Part shown: piece after piece, positions 10,015 through 18,734 of the stretch
Layout of the letters: each line of letters begins with the position of its first letter
Numbering within the stretch: the stretch's first letter is position 1
Source of the DNA: Chitinophagales bacterium
GTDB taxonomy: Bacteria > Bacteroidota > Bacteroidia > Chitinophagales > Saprospiraceae
Length of the DNA stretch: 64,000 nt
Direction of reading: 5' to 3'
Assembly: GCA_013299105.1 (NCBI GenBank)
Contig: JAAFJY010000011.1
Location: 142,263-206,262, forward strand
Notes under the pieces: generated by a model
Told to the model about the DNA's origin: nothing
The model's input: the letters and a program-made list of their open reading frames with translations, nothing else
The model's database searches: none
Program-made: the position numbers and the translations under genes

Positions 10015-10566
10015 ATGAAAACATTGTTGATTTCACTTGTTCTGCTATCCATTTCACACATTGCAGGTGCTCAAATTCAAAAAAAGAGCACCTGCAATGC
10101 AATAAAGCGTGATGATATTTCAATTACCGATCGGTTTTGGAATGAAATCAAGGAAATTTATCAAAATTTGAATCCGGACACAAGCAAGGTCAATTTAGTT
10201 TGTGTCGAGATTAGGGGAGGACATCCAAATTTAATATTGGAGAAAATAGAGATTGGAGAAAATATTGTAGTTGAAGTTATTGACGGTCAAGTTATCGGTA
10301 AGTCCTCTTATGTTTGTGATTTTTTTATCAAAACCAATATTTCAACATTAATTAATGGCATAGAAAAAGGCCATTACTCCATCATATGCCCCAACTACAG
10401 TTCAGAGGTATCTTCATACTTTTATTTTATCATCAAAGATGGCGAATTAATTTTCTCTCTTTTTTCTTCACTTATTGATTTAGAAAAAACACCTAGGCTA
10501 GACAAAGCCCTTTTTGTGAATGCAGCTACTTTATTTGAGAGCATACATGAACTGAAAAAATACTAG
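10015..10566 (+). CDS. Exported immunity protein candidate for the M91-like tip
   Basis: The ATG abuts the toxin stop, so the two are translationally coupled. The 183-residue product opens with a classical signal peptide (MKTLLISLVLLSISHIAGAQ). The mature part (~163 residues) is a soluble protein with no recognised domain and an AT-rich coding sequence. Position makes immunity likely. As with the metzincin module, the partner of a protease tip is exported, which points to action in the periplasm. Confidence 0.62.
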   Translation: MKTLLISLVLLSISHIAGAQIQKKSTCNAIKRDDISITDRFWNEIKEIYQNLNPDTSKVNLVCVEIRGGHPNLILEKIEIGENIVVEVIDGQVIGKSSYVCDFFIKTNISTLINGIEKGHYSIICPNYSSEVSSYFYFIIKDGELIFSLFSSLIDLEKTPRLDKALFVNAATLFESIHELKKY

Positions 10567-10590
10567 ACCATAAGTTGTGCCTTTTTCCAA

Positions 10591-10712
10591 AAAGCAGGCA
10601 ACATCGCCCAGCTAGCCTACCGCGTGCGGGGCCGCGAGACGCACATTTACAGCTATGGTGCCCGAAACACCTGAGCAGAATACAGCGATTTAGAAAAGGC
10701 TGTCTCAACGCC
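10591..10712 (+). pseudogene. Decayed rhs core fragment
   Basis: About 75 bases (10591-10665) match the RHS core from QKAGNIAQLAYR through GRETHIYSY. The match then collapses into a short degenerate stretch (CCTGAGCAGAATACAGCGAT) with an in-frame stop. The first part shares distinctive bases with the fragment at 13.77 kb (AGCTAGCC, GAGACGCAC) that the other core copies lack, and both end in a similar AAAAGGCnGTCnCA stretch. The two look like sister copies of an original rhs 3' end. Confidence 0.65.
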
Positions 10713-10757
10713 AAAATCCTGCCCTCTTCACCACAGCTATTTTCGAGACCGGATGCT

Positions 10758-10838
10758 CAATTTCTTCGGAGAAGTGAGACGTTTGTAGCAAAAGACGCCC
10801 CGGGGCTCTTTGGCAATTCGGACGAATTGCGACGTTAA
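10758..10838. repeat. Left inverted arm of the RAYT element (two REP-like palindromes)
   Basis: It contains the hairpin CTTCGGAGAAG (10764-10774) followed by GAGACGTTTGTAG, and the perfect 18-base palindrome at 10813-10830 (GCAATTCG/CGAATTGC) followed by GACGTTAA. It matches the right arm in inverted orientation across nearly its whole length. Confidence 0.75.
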
Positions 10839-10853
10839 AAAAAGACCCCAATC

Positions 10854-11321
10854 TCAAGCCTCCCCCACCCAATCAAACACCTTTTTCTGGCCCAAGTCAA
10901 TGCCAAAATCCTCGCACATCTTCAAAAATTCTGCTTGGAAGGTTTTGTTTTGATGGTGTATCTTTTGGTTCAAAACGTACTTGCAAACGGAATCGATTTG
11001 CGAACGGCTGTGCGTGAAAACACCATACCCATTTTGCCATTCAAATTTGTAAGGGGATAACTTTTCGTGCCGAATAAATTCATCACTTTGGATTTTGATT
11101 TGCCAAACCAAATCCGAAATCGACTCGGCTGGTTTTTGACCAATCAAAAGGTGAATGTGATCGGGCATGCCGCCGATGGCGAGCATTTTATGGCCGCGTT
11201 TTTGCACCGCTCCGCTGATGTATTTGTACAAGTGTTCTTCCCAATCAGGGTGGATCAAGGCCCGGCGGTGGCGGGGCGAAAAAACCAGGTGCGCATACAT
11301 TTGCGAAAAAACATCGGCCAT
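10854..11321 (-). CDS. REP-associated tyrosine transposase (Y1/IS200-like HUH)
   Basis: This is a 155-residue complete Y1 transposase. The HUH metal site is H55-I-H57 within GGMPDHIHLLIG, and the single catalytic tyrosine is probably Y115 in the CKYVLNQKIHH helix (YxxNQ). The length fits IS200/RAYT proteins, which cut and rejoin single-stranded DNA at hairpin-marked ends (family knowledge). No accessory tnpB is present. The inverted REP-like arms on both sides identify it as a RAYT rather than a mobile IS200. It runs against the direction of the toxin array. Confidence 0.9.
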   Translation of the reverse strand: MADVFSQMYAHLVFSPRHRRALIHPDWEEHLYKYISGAVQKRGHKMLAIGGMPDHIHLLIGQKPAESISDLVWQIKIQSDEFIRHEKLSPYKFEWQNGYGVFTHSRSQIDSVCKYVLNQKIHHQNKTFQAEFLKMCEDFGIDLGQKKVFDWVGEA

Positions 11322-11535
11322 GATGGATGGGTTTTGGTGGTGAATTTCCGGGCAAGGTAGGTTTTCATTGTGGAGCAGGCAAGGACAAATTCACAAGTTT
11401 GTTCCCAGGGTTTTGGACGGTTATCAAGGGCTTCAACTTTTAAAATCCGTTCATTTTCAATACTTTATTGAATTTTTTACTTTAGAGAATTTCCCCAAAA
11501 TCTTTGTCGTGAAATTTGATGCAAGCGTTGAGCTA
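11322..11535. other. Non-coding stretch upstream of the transposase
   Basis: Between the transposase start and the right arm I see no supported gene. The stretch is AT-rich near 11440-11500 and probably carries the transposase promoter. No clear TAnnTTTG box was found. Confidence 0.4.
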
Positions 11536-11616
11536 TTAACGTCGCACTTCATCCGAAGTGCCAAGAAACCCCGTGGTGCATCGAGCTACAAACGTCTCAC
11601 TTCTCCGAAGAAGTTG
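11536..11616. repeat. Right inverted arm of the RAYT element (two REP-like palindromes)
   Basis: It contains GCACTTC-ATCC-GAAGTGC (11544-11561) and ACTTCTCCGAAGAAGT (11599-11614). Relative to the left arm, the first hairpin has changed an A-T pair to C-G in both strands, so pairing is preserved. Confidence 0.75.
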
Positions 11617-11678
11617 GCATTCCGTCGCTGCTGATAGTTTTTTGGTTTGCTTAAATCGCGGTTTTACAATTCAAAGAT

Positions 11679-13040
11679 TTGACACCTTCTAACCCAAAAA
11701 ATGTCAGCGCCATAACGTATAATCACCTAAATTTACCAACGCTGATCACGTTCAGCGGCAACAACAGCATCGAGTTTTTGTACGATGCCACAGGCACCAA
11801 GCTGCGCAAAACGGTGAGGACGAATGGCACTGTTACCTATGTGCAGGATTATCTGGCGGGTGGTATTGAGTACCGCCAAAATGGGGTGGGCACCAAACGG
11901 GTAGAGAGCGTATTCCACCCCGAAGGGCGTTATTTCAACGTCAATGCGGAGGTATCGAGCACCATCTCCTGGCGGCGGGAGTACAACATCAAAGACCACC
12001 TGGGTAATACCCGTGTGGTGATCACCGATCGCGATGCTGATGGGGTACTTGACATCACGGGCAGCGCTGCTACGAATGAGGTCTTGCAGGAGCAGCATTA
12101 TTACGCTTTTGGGCTGGGTTTTGAAGGGCCTTGGGTGCAGAATGATGCGGCGAGTCGGGATAATCGGTATTTGTACAACGGGAAAGAGCTGAATGATGAT
12201 TTTGGGCTGGGGTGGAATGATTATGGGGCGCGGTGGTATGATGCGGCTGTGGGGAGATGGAATGGGGTGGATCCTAAAATTGAAAAGTATGAAACAATCT
12301 CTGGATTTGCCTATTGTTTTAATAATACGATCCGTTATTTTGATCCAGATGGAGCAGATCCAGGCGACGTATTGGTTGCCTTTGGTGGGGCAGACTTTAA
12401 GATGACTGGAGATATTGGGGCTACTCAAAGAATAGTTGATGCATTGAACAGCATGTATTTCGATGATAAGGGCGGAGCATCTAAAGGGTTTGTTTCGCAG
12501 TTATGGGATATAGATGTTATTCCAAATTATTATGGTGGACCTCATGGCAATGCTCCTTCACATGTAAATGCTACATCCTTCACAATGTCTAAATCTGAAG
12601 ATCTAGACCAAGCAACTCAGGAAGCCTATGACTACGTAGTTAAGAATCATGCTGATCAAGGAAAGGTAGTGTTGTTTGGCTATAGTTATGGAGGGGTATT
12701 AGCAACTCACTTAGAGAAAAGGTTAAAGAAAGCCGATATCAAAGTTGATCTTCTGATCACAGTAGATGCCGCAGCTGGACGCGAAAGCAATGTTATAGAT
12801 AGGGTTGTGTCGGATAACACAGTTGAAAACCTCAATATTTATCAACCTAACCCATCGAGTGTAGGATCAAGAGGGGGTAAAAACACTCGAGAAGATGGAA
12901 GTCAGAGGGGAATAACAAATGTTATCAAAGTGTCTTATACTGATAGTAGCGGGAAAAAGAGAAGAATGAATCATAGTGTGATTTTCAATTATTCATTTGG
13001 GCAGGTAATAAGGAAAATCAATGACACATTGCGCGAATAA
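11679..13040 (+). CDS. Orphan rhs module with lipase-like alpha/beta-hydrolase toxin tip
   Basis: The frame opens at TTG 11679. Core homology starts at KNVSAITYNHLNLPTLITF (about 11698), the AT-rich patch inside the core, so only ~200 core residues are kept, ending at DPDG (12342-12353). The ~230-residue tip carries a nucleophile elbow G334-Y-S336-Y-G338, a likely acid D363 (TVDAA) and a candidate catalytic His432 near the end (RMNHSV). That is the Ser-Asp-His order of alpha/beta hydrolases. Likely role: (phospho)lipase effector that attacks membranes. A small membrane protein gene follows 12 bases later, consistent with immunity against a lipase. Confidence 0.78.
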   Translation: MTPSNPKNVSAITYNHLNLPTLITFSGNNSIEFLYDATGTKLRKTVRTNGTVTYVQDYLAGGIEYRQNGVGTKRVESVFHPEGRYFNVNAEVSSTISWRREYNIKDHLGNTRVVITDRDADGVLDITGSAATNEVLQEQHYYAFGLGFEGPWVQNDAASRDNRYLYNGKELNDDFGLGWNDYGARWYDAAVGRWNGVDPKIEKYETISGFAYCFNNTIRYFDPDGADPGDVLVAFGGADFKMTGDIGATQRIVDALNSMYFDDKGGASKGFVSQLWDIDVIPNYYGGPHGNAPSHVNATSFTMSKSEDLDQATQEAYDYVVKNHADQGKVVLFGYSYGGVLATHLEKRLKKADIKVDLLITVDAAAGRESNVIDRVVSDNTVENLNIYQPNPSSVGSRGGKNTREDGSQRGITNVIKVSYTDSSGKKRRMNHSVIFNYSFGQVIRKINDTLRE

Positions 13041-13052
13041 AACACAAAAAAT

Positions 13053-13334
13053 ATGAACAAATATGTTTTTATTTTTATTCTTTTCATGTTGCTAATTGCC
13101 TTTTGGCCTATAGCCGTCTATTTTTATTGTTACAAATTTTATTTCTGTAACGATGCTCCCGATACTTTAGTAGGGTATAGAGTTTTCCTTAGTGGCCCTT
13201 TTCTTATAATGATAGGGTTGGCTTTAGCACTATTTGGTAAAAAACTATATGAAAAAGTAATTGGTGTGGTTGGTATGATTATTGGTATTGCATGGATAGT
13301 TCTGATGATTGCAGAACTATTTTCAAAACCATGA
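13053..13334 (+). CDS. Membrane immunity protein candidate for the lipase-like tip
   Basis: The product has 93 residues, almost entirely hydrophobic, with three predicted membrane segments (about 3-23, 43-62, 68-88). No family was recognised. It is the only gene between the hydrolase tip and the terminal rhs fragment, and its AT-rich composition matches the tip. An immunity role is inferred. Confidence 0.6.
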   Translation: MNKYVFIFILFMLLIAFWPIAVYFYCYKFYFCNDAPDTLVGYRVFLSGPFLIMIGLALALFGKKLYEKVIGVVGMIIGIAWIVLMIAELFSKP

Positions 13335-13341
13335 TTGTGTC

Positions 13342-13899
13342 AACCACAACCCTGGCGCAGCAGGCGCAACAGGCAGCTTCAGCGTACAAAACACGATCAC
13401 CTTTGACCACGCAGGCCGCCGCACCAACTTCATCACCACCATCGGCGGGGTGGGTGCGCACGTAGCAGAGTACAACTACAACCACCGCGACGAACTGATC
13501 GAAAAAAACCTGCACTCCAACCAGGTGGCCAGCGTATGGGGCTGGCTGCAAAGCGTGGACTACAGCTACAACACCCAAGGCTGGCTCACGGGCATCAACA
13601 CCTACGCCAACAGCGCCACTGTGGGCGTGCCCGCCCTGTGCAGCCCCAGTATGCCCAACCCCGCTACACCTACCCGCACAGTTTACAACGAAACCAGCGA
13701 TGCCTTCTACATGGACATCCGCTATGACCAAACCTTTGGCGGCATATCCGGCAGCCTCCAAAAAGGCGGCAACATCGCCCAGCTAGCCTACCGCGTGCGG
13801 GGCCGCGAGACGCACATTTACAAATACATACCTGAACCACTGGACGAGCACAATACAAAAAAAAAGCCTACCAAAAAAGGCCGTCCCACCCAATGGTAG
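13342..13899 (+). pseudogene. Terminal rhs core fragment without border or toxin tip
   Basis: Core homology begins at NHNPGAAGATGSF and continues in frame to GRETHIYKY. It then leaves the core for a short basic tail (PEPLDEHNTKKKPTKKGRPTQW) and a stop at 13897-13899. The DxDG border and any toxin domain are missing. The frame is open back to TTG 13309, inside the preceding immunity gene, but no real start is evident. It marks the 3' end of the array and may be the remnant of the ancestral gene end or a dormant recombination substrate. Confidence 0.7.
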
Positions 13900-13909
13900 A
13901 ACAGCCTTT
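13876..13909. terminator. Strong hairpin terminator between the rhs array and the rplI operon
   Basis: A 15-bp stem (AAAGGCCGTCCCACC paired with GGTAGAACAGCCTTT, allowing G-U pairs) with the four-base loop CAAT. A-rich and T-rich flanks on both sides would let it stop transcription from either direction. Confidence 0.75.
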
Positions 13910-13940
13910 CTCTTTTAGCTTTCAAAGCTTGTAGCCGAAA

Positions 13941-14387
13941 TTATTCAGCCACTACTTCAAAATTCAGCTTGCCTGCTACTTCGCGCGACAATTGGATGGT
14001 AGCCGTGTAAGTGCCCAATTCCTTCACTTCTTCGTTCAGGATGATCTTTTTACGCTCGATTTCCAGTTCCAACTGTTCTTTGATCGCGGAAGCGATTTGT
14101 ACGTTGGTAACGCTACCGAAGATTTTACCACTCTGACCGGCTTTAGCGCCAATGGTCAAGGTCTTAGAAGCCAACTGGGCAGCCAGGGCTACATATTCGG
14201 CATGGTTAGCAGCTTCCTGCTCGTCTTCGATGCGCTTCAGTTCTTCGATTTCAGCGACCCCAGATTTGTTGGCGATACGGGCCAAGCCTTGTGGGATCAG
14301 GTAGTTGCGGCCATAACCGTTTTTCACGGTCACCTGATCGAAACGATCGCCCAACTTGTCGATATCTTTAAGCAAAATGACTTGCAT
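13941..14387 (-). CDS. rplI: 50S ribosomal protein L9
   Basis: The 148-residue full-length L9 opens with the diagnostic MQVILLKDIDKLGDRFDQVTVKNGYGRN, shortened here to its hallmark NGYGRNYLIPQG. The N-terminal domain binds 23S rRNA and a long central helix (~45-80) links it to the C-terminal domain. It is the last gene of the rpsF-rpsR-rplI operon on the minus strand, 29 bases behind rpsR and just ahead of a strong terminator. Confidence 0.97.
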   Translation of the reverse strand: MQVILLKDIDKLGDRFDQVTVKNGYGRNYLIPQGLARIANKSGVAEIEELKRIEDEQEAANHAEYVALAAQLASKTLTIGAKAGQSGKIFGSVTNVQIASAIKEQLELEIERKKIILNEEVKELGTYTATIQLSREVAGKLNFEVVAE

Positions 14388-14416
14388 GATTGATTGATTT
14401 TGGATCGTTTCCGAAA

Positions 14417-14683
14417 TTATTTCAGCATGTCTGCTACATAAGGCAGCAGTCCCAGGTGGCGGGCACGCTTGATGGCGGTAGCCACTTTGCGCTGGTACTT
14501 CAGCGAGTTGCCCGTGATGCGGCGAGGCAGGATTTTACCCTGCTCATTGATGAATTGCAACAGGAATTCGGCATCTTTGTAGTCGATGTGCTTGATGCCA
14601 AACTTGCGAAAACGGCAGTACTTCTTGCGGTTCTGACCAATCTTCGGGTTGCTGAGGAACTTAATATCGTCCTTATTTGCCAT
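14417..14683 (-). CDS. rpsR: 30S ribosomal protein S18
   Basis: The 88-residue protein carries the typical S18 core ([21 protein letters not shown], then [21 protein letters not shown]). S18 pairs with S6 on the small-subunit platform. It lies between rpsF (25 bases upstream) and rplI, the usual bacterial order. Confidence 0.97.
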   Translation of the reverse strand: MANKDDIKFLSNPKIGQNRKKYCRFRKFGIKHIDYKDAEFLLQFINEQGKILPRRITGNSLKYQRKVATAIKRARHLGLLPYVADMLK

Positions 14684-14708
14684 TGCTTGTTGTCGTTAAA
14701 ATGGTGAA

Positions 14709-15134
14709 TTATTCAGCAGCTTTTTCGGCAGCTAGCGTTTCTTCAGCAGCTTTTTCAGCAGCTTTTTCAGCGCGAGCTTTGTCAGCTTTCGCTTTCTTGC
14801 CACCAATCAAACCTTTGCGCTTGTCGTCGTTGTACTTCACGCCATACTTGTCCAAAGTAATAGCCAAGAAGCGCAGTACGCGGTCGTCACGGCGCATCGC
14901 CAATTCCATTTCAGCAATGATACCCCCAGTTTCAGCGGTATATTCAATACAGTAGTAGGCCCCAGAGTGGCGCTTGTTGATGGCATAAGCCAACTGACGC
15001 AAGCCCATCTCTTCAATATTGACAATCGTACAGCCCTTGTTCTTGAGCATGTCAATATATGTCTGAGCAGCAGCCTTGATGTCTTCAGCTTGCAGCACGG
15101 GGTCAACGATGAAGGTAACTTCGTAGTGTTTCAT
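14709..15134 (-). CDS. rpsF: 30S ribosomal protein S6
   Basis: The start is placed at ATG 15134 (MKHYEVTFIVDP), the conserved S6 N-terminus; the frame extends five codons further (to 15149) without need. Residues 1-110 form the S6 fold (RRDDRVLRFLAI near 85-96). The C-terminus is a ~35-residue Ala/Lys/Glu-rich tail (KAEKAAEETLAAEKAAE), longer than in many species. It is the first gene of the ribosomal operon, with a good promoter about 100 bases upstream. Confidence 0.96.
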   Translation of the reverse strand: MKHYEVTFIVDPVLQAEDIKAAAQTYIDMLKNKGCTIVNIEEMGLRQLAYAINKRHSGAYYCIEYTAETGGIIAEMELAMRRDDRVLRFLAITLDKYGVKYNDDKRKGLIGGKKAKADKARAEKAAEKAAEETLAAEKAAE

Positions 15135-15231
15135 CGGATTCAGACACATTAGATGGTTAGAAAATTGAACCTTGTTCTACTTCACTTTTCAGAAAAAGCG
15201 ACGGAAAACCAGGTTCTTGTCAAATAGCGCG

Positions 15232-15262
15232 CAAAGGTAAGCACTTGATTGACAATTCCCAA
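15232..15262 (-). promoter_or_regulatory. Bacteroidota-type promoter of the rpsF operon
   Basis: On the minus strand a TACCTTTG -7 box (15232-15239) fits TAnnTTTG and lies 20 bases from a TTG -33 element (15260-15262). Transcription would start near 15226, leaving a leader of about 90 bases before rpsF, long enough for S6:S18 autoregulation, which is not demonstrated here. Confidence 0.55.
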
Positions 15263-15348
15263 GGGTTTTGGATATTTTTTGCGAATTTGAAGATCGTGAA
15301 GGTTTTGGAATAGGAAAAGTGGTAACCAAGTCTAATAACAATGCGCGC

Positions 15349-15389
15349 AACCTGCTAAATTTTCAAATGATTTGAAAATTTAGCAGGTT
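15349..15389. repeat. 41-bp perfect palindrome in the rpsF-nadB intergenic region
   Basis: Two 20-base arms (AACCTGCTAAATTTTCAAAT and its exact reverse complement) surround a single G at 15369. No run of T follows. The rest of 15263-15619 shows no gene. It contains short stretches also found near 21.25-21.45 kb (TTTGGGGCTTG, TTCAAAAATAAAG, TTATTTGTGGCT). Confidence 0.85.
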
Positions 15390-15619
15390 GGCTTCATTTC
15401 TAAGTAACGGTTCAAAAATAAAGCGTACCAATTTTGGGGCTTGTATGTCAACGTCTTGGTCAACGTCAGGTTCGAAATCAGCGTCATTCGTGTCATCCGC
15501 CTGCTAAAAATGGCCTTGCACAACGAAGCAACTCAGTTCTGAATTGTAAGGTTTATTTGTGGCTTGTTACCAAACATTGATTTACCAGCTATCAACGAGA
15601 TTTGACCACTCATGCCCTC

Positions 15620-15651
15620 TCTTCAACCCTTCAACATTTCCACTTTTCAAC
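15620..15651. repeat. Octamer array (NNNTCAAC x4) beside the nadB stop
   Basis: Four 8-base units in a row: TCTTCAAC, CCTTCAAC, ATTTCCAC (degenerate), TTTTCAAC. It is one of three such arrays in the window; see also 22331-22354 and 39439-39470. Confidence 0.7.
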
Positions 15652-15657
15652 TTCTCC

Positions 15658-17262
15658 TCACAACACAATGCTGTGTACAAAAGGCAGTTTATCCGCATAG
15701 TCCGTGGTGTAGTGCAGCCCCCGGCTCTCCTTGCGCATGTTTGCCGAGCGGGTGATCAGGTAAGCGATGGTGATGAGGTTGCGCAACTCGCAGAGCTGTG
15801 GACTCAAAGTGGTGGTATTGTACAAATCTTCCGTTTCGTGAAAGAGTAATTCCAGGCGGTCGAGTGCACGTTTGAGGCGCACATTCGAGCGCACGATGCC
15901 CACATAGCTGCTCATGGTTTCCTTTAGTTCTTTGATGCTCTGGGTGATCAAAACCATTTCTTTGGGGTCGGTGGTGCCGCTGGCGTTCCAGTTGGGAATG
16001 CCCGTTTGGATCTGCCACTGGTCCACTTTCTGCAACACATCCCCGGCAATGCGCTGGGCAAAAACCATCGCTTCCAGCAGCGAATTGGAGGCCAGGCGAT
16101 TGGCTCCGTGCAAGCCTGTGGATGAGCATTCGCCCACCGCGTACATGCGATTGATGGAGGTGCGGCCCTCGGCGTCGGTTTTGATGCCCCCACACATGTA
16201 ATGGCAGGCTGGAGTGACCGGAATCAGGTCTTTCATCGGATCGATACCGATGCTTTTGCATTTTTCGTAAATGGTTGGAAAATGACCGATGAAAGCCTCT
16301 TCCTCCAGGTGCCGACAATCGAGGAACATGCACTCTTCGCCGCGAATTTTCATTTCGTTGTCGATGGCGCGGGCTACGATGTCGCGCGGGGCCAGAGACT
16401 TGCGCGGGTCGTATTTTTCCATGAATTCCTCGCCCTCGCGGCTCTTCAAGATGGCTCCAAAGCCGCGTACTGCTTCCGAAACCAGGAAGACTGGGTTGTC
16501 GCCCCCAGGGTTGTACAAAGCGGTGGGGTGGAACTGCACAAACTCCATGTTTTCGGTCCAGGCCTTGGCCCGATAAGCCATAGCGATACCATCGCCAGTG
16601 GCGATCACGGGGTTGGTGGTAGCACGGTACACCTGGCCTACGCCCCCGGTCGCCACCACAGTTGAGCGAGCGAGAAAGGTTTCGATTTCGTGGGTTTGTT
16701 TGTTCAAGGCGTAGGCTCCGTAGCACTCTACATCGCGCATCATGCGGGTCACGGCATAGCCCAAGTGATGCTGGGTGATGAGGTCAATGGCAAAATAATG
16801 CTCGTGGATGATGATATTCGGCAGTTGATCGGCCTTGCTGGAGAGTGCCCTTTGCATTTCCCAGCCCGTGAGGTCTTTGTAGTGCAAGATGCGGTTTTCC
16901 GAGTGCCCACCTTCGCGGCCCAGGTCGTAATTGCTGTCGTTTTTCTTTTTGTCAAAACGGGCTCCCCACTCAATGATTTCGCGCACGCGGTCGGGGCCTT
17001 CTTGCACTACGATGTCCACGATTTTTTCATCGCACAGGTCGTCGCCAGCGTCGAGGGTATCTTCTTTGTGTTTGGCAAAAGAGTCCACATTGGCGTCCCA
17101 TACTGCTGCAACTCCGCCTTGGGCATAGCGGGTATTGCTTTCGCCCTCAATGGTTTTGGTCAAAACCGTCACTTTGAGGTCGGGGCGTGCTTCGGCTATT
17201 TTGATCGCAGTGGTCAGGCCGCCAATGCCTGAGCCAATGATGAGGATGTCCGTTTGGATCAC
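15658..17262 (-). CDS. nadB: L-aspartate oxidase
   Basis: The 534-residue flavoprotein oxidises L-aspartate to iminoaspartate, the first step of NAD synthesis from aspartate. The N-terminal FAD-binding GSGIGGLTTAI (about 11-21) is followed by SNTRYAQGGVAAV, the classical NadB motif, and by HTDGKD-like active-site stretches (EGGHSENRILHYKDLTG). The C-terminal helical part (LRNLITIAYLITRSANMRKESRGLHYTTDY) carries the RxExRG motif of the fumarate reductase/NadB family. The length is normal. No nadA or nadC lies beside it; it stands alone on the minus strand. Confidence 0.95.
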   Translation of the reverse strand: MIQTDILIIGSGIGGLTTAIKIAEARPDLKVTVLTKTIEGESNTRYAQGGVAAVWDANVDSFAKHKEDTLDAGDDLCDEKIVDIVVQEGPDRVREIIEWGARFDKKKNDSNYDLGREGGHSENRILHYKDLTGWEMQRALSSKADQLPNIIIHEHYFAIDLITQHHLGYAVTRMMRDVECYGAYALNKQTHEIETFLARSTVVATGGVGQVYRATTNPVIATGDGIAMAYRAKAWTENMEFVQFHPTALYNPGGDNPVFLVSEAVRGFGAILKSREGEEFMEKYDPRKSLAPRDIVARAIDNEMKIRGEECMFLDCRHLEEEAFIGHFPTIYEKCKSIGIDPMKDLIPVTPACHYMCGGIKTDAEGRTSINRMYAVGECSSTGLHGANRLASNSLLEAMVFAQRIAGDVLQKVDQWQIQTGIPNWNASGTTDPKEMVLITQSIKELKETMSSYVGIVRSNVRLKRALDRLELLFHETEDLYNTTTLSPQLCELRNLITIAYLITRSANMRKESRGLHYTTDYADKLPFVHSIVL

Positions 17263-17428
17263 TTTTGAGTGGTTTAATGGGTTTGGGATAGAAGGATAAA
17301 ATTAGCAAATTGTTGTGAAATTCAGGTTGTCGCTAAAACAAAAATACTTGGGCCAGATTTTGACTCCCGCACCAAGACTGATTCGAAGCCCGCACACCCA
17401 AACCCACACATCAGACCCTCGCCCTATC

Positions 17429-18517
<1,089 letters not shown>

Positions 18518-18551
18518 TCAATTTTCGGTGATGAAAAAGCCTTGTATCCAG

Positions 18552-18700
18552 GTTGTGGCTGGATATAATTTTGTAAACTCAGCCACAACTACCTTTTTTT
18601 ACCCACTTATGGCTGGGTATAATTTTATAAACTCAGCCATAACTATGTTTTTTAACCCACTTATGGCTGGGTATAATTTTGTAAACTCAGCCATAAGTGG
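18552..18700. repeat. Three 54-bp tandem units, each an inverted repeat (TTATGGCTG ... CAGCCATAA)
   Basis: Dyads lie at 18552-18589, 18607-18642 and 18657-18700, spaced exactly 54 bases apart. Arms are 9-13 bp around an AT-rich centre (GTATAATTTTnTAAACT). In the first copy TTATGG/CCATAA has become TTGTGG/CCACAA, changed in both arms so that pairing is kept. Two of the three centres contain TAATTTTG, a match to the -7 box. A 68-codon frame (18513-18719) also crosses the array because 54 is divisible by three; I do not consider it a gene. Confidence 0.85.
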
Positions 18701-18734
18701 TAATTTTGCTAAAATTTAGGACAAAATCCAAACT

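Larger units (their letters stand above)
10758..11616. mobile_element. REP/RAYT-type element (single-copy tyrosine transposase between long inverted arms)
   Basis: About 80-bp arms (10758-10838 and 11536-11616) are imperfect inverted copies of each other and bracket an IS200-like HUH transposase gene. Each arm carries two small palindromes. This layout is that of a RAYT with its flanking REP sequences, rather than of a classical IS with simple terminal repeats. It lies inside the toxin array, between a decayed rhs fragment and an orphan module. Confidence 0.72.

Noticed and set aside
10758..11616. Classical IS200 insertion
   Set aside because: The arms are long, inverted and hairpin-rich on both sides, whereas IS200 ends are short and not inverted copies of each other; RAYT/REP fits better.
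15689..16726. 345-codon minus-strand frame inside nadB
   Set aside because: An alternative frame of nadB with Arg/Pro/His-rich low-quality sequence; nadB itself is clear.
18552..18700. CRISPR array
   Set aside because: Only three units with a 54-base period, no unique spacers of constant length, and no cas genes nearby.
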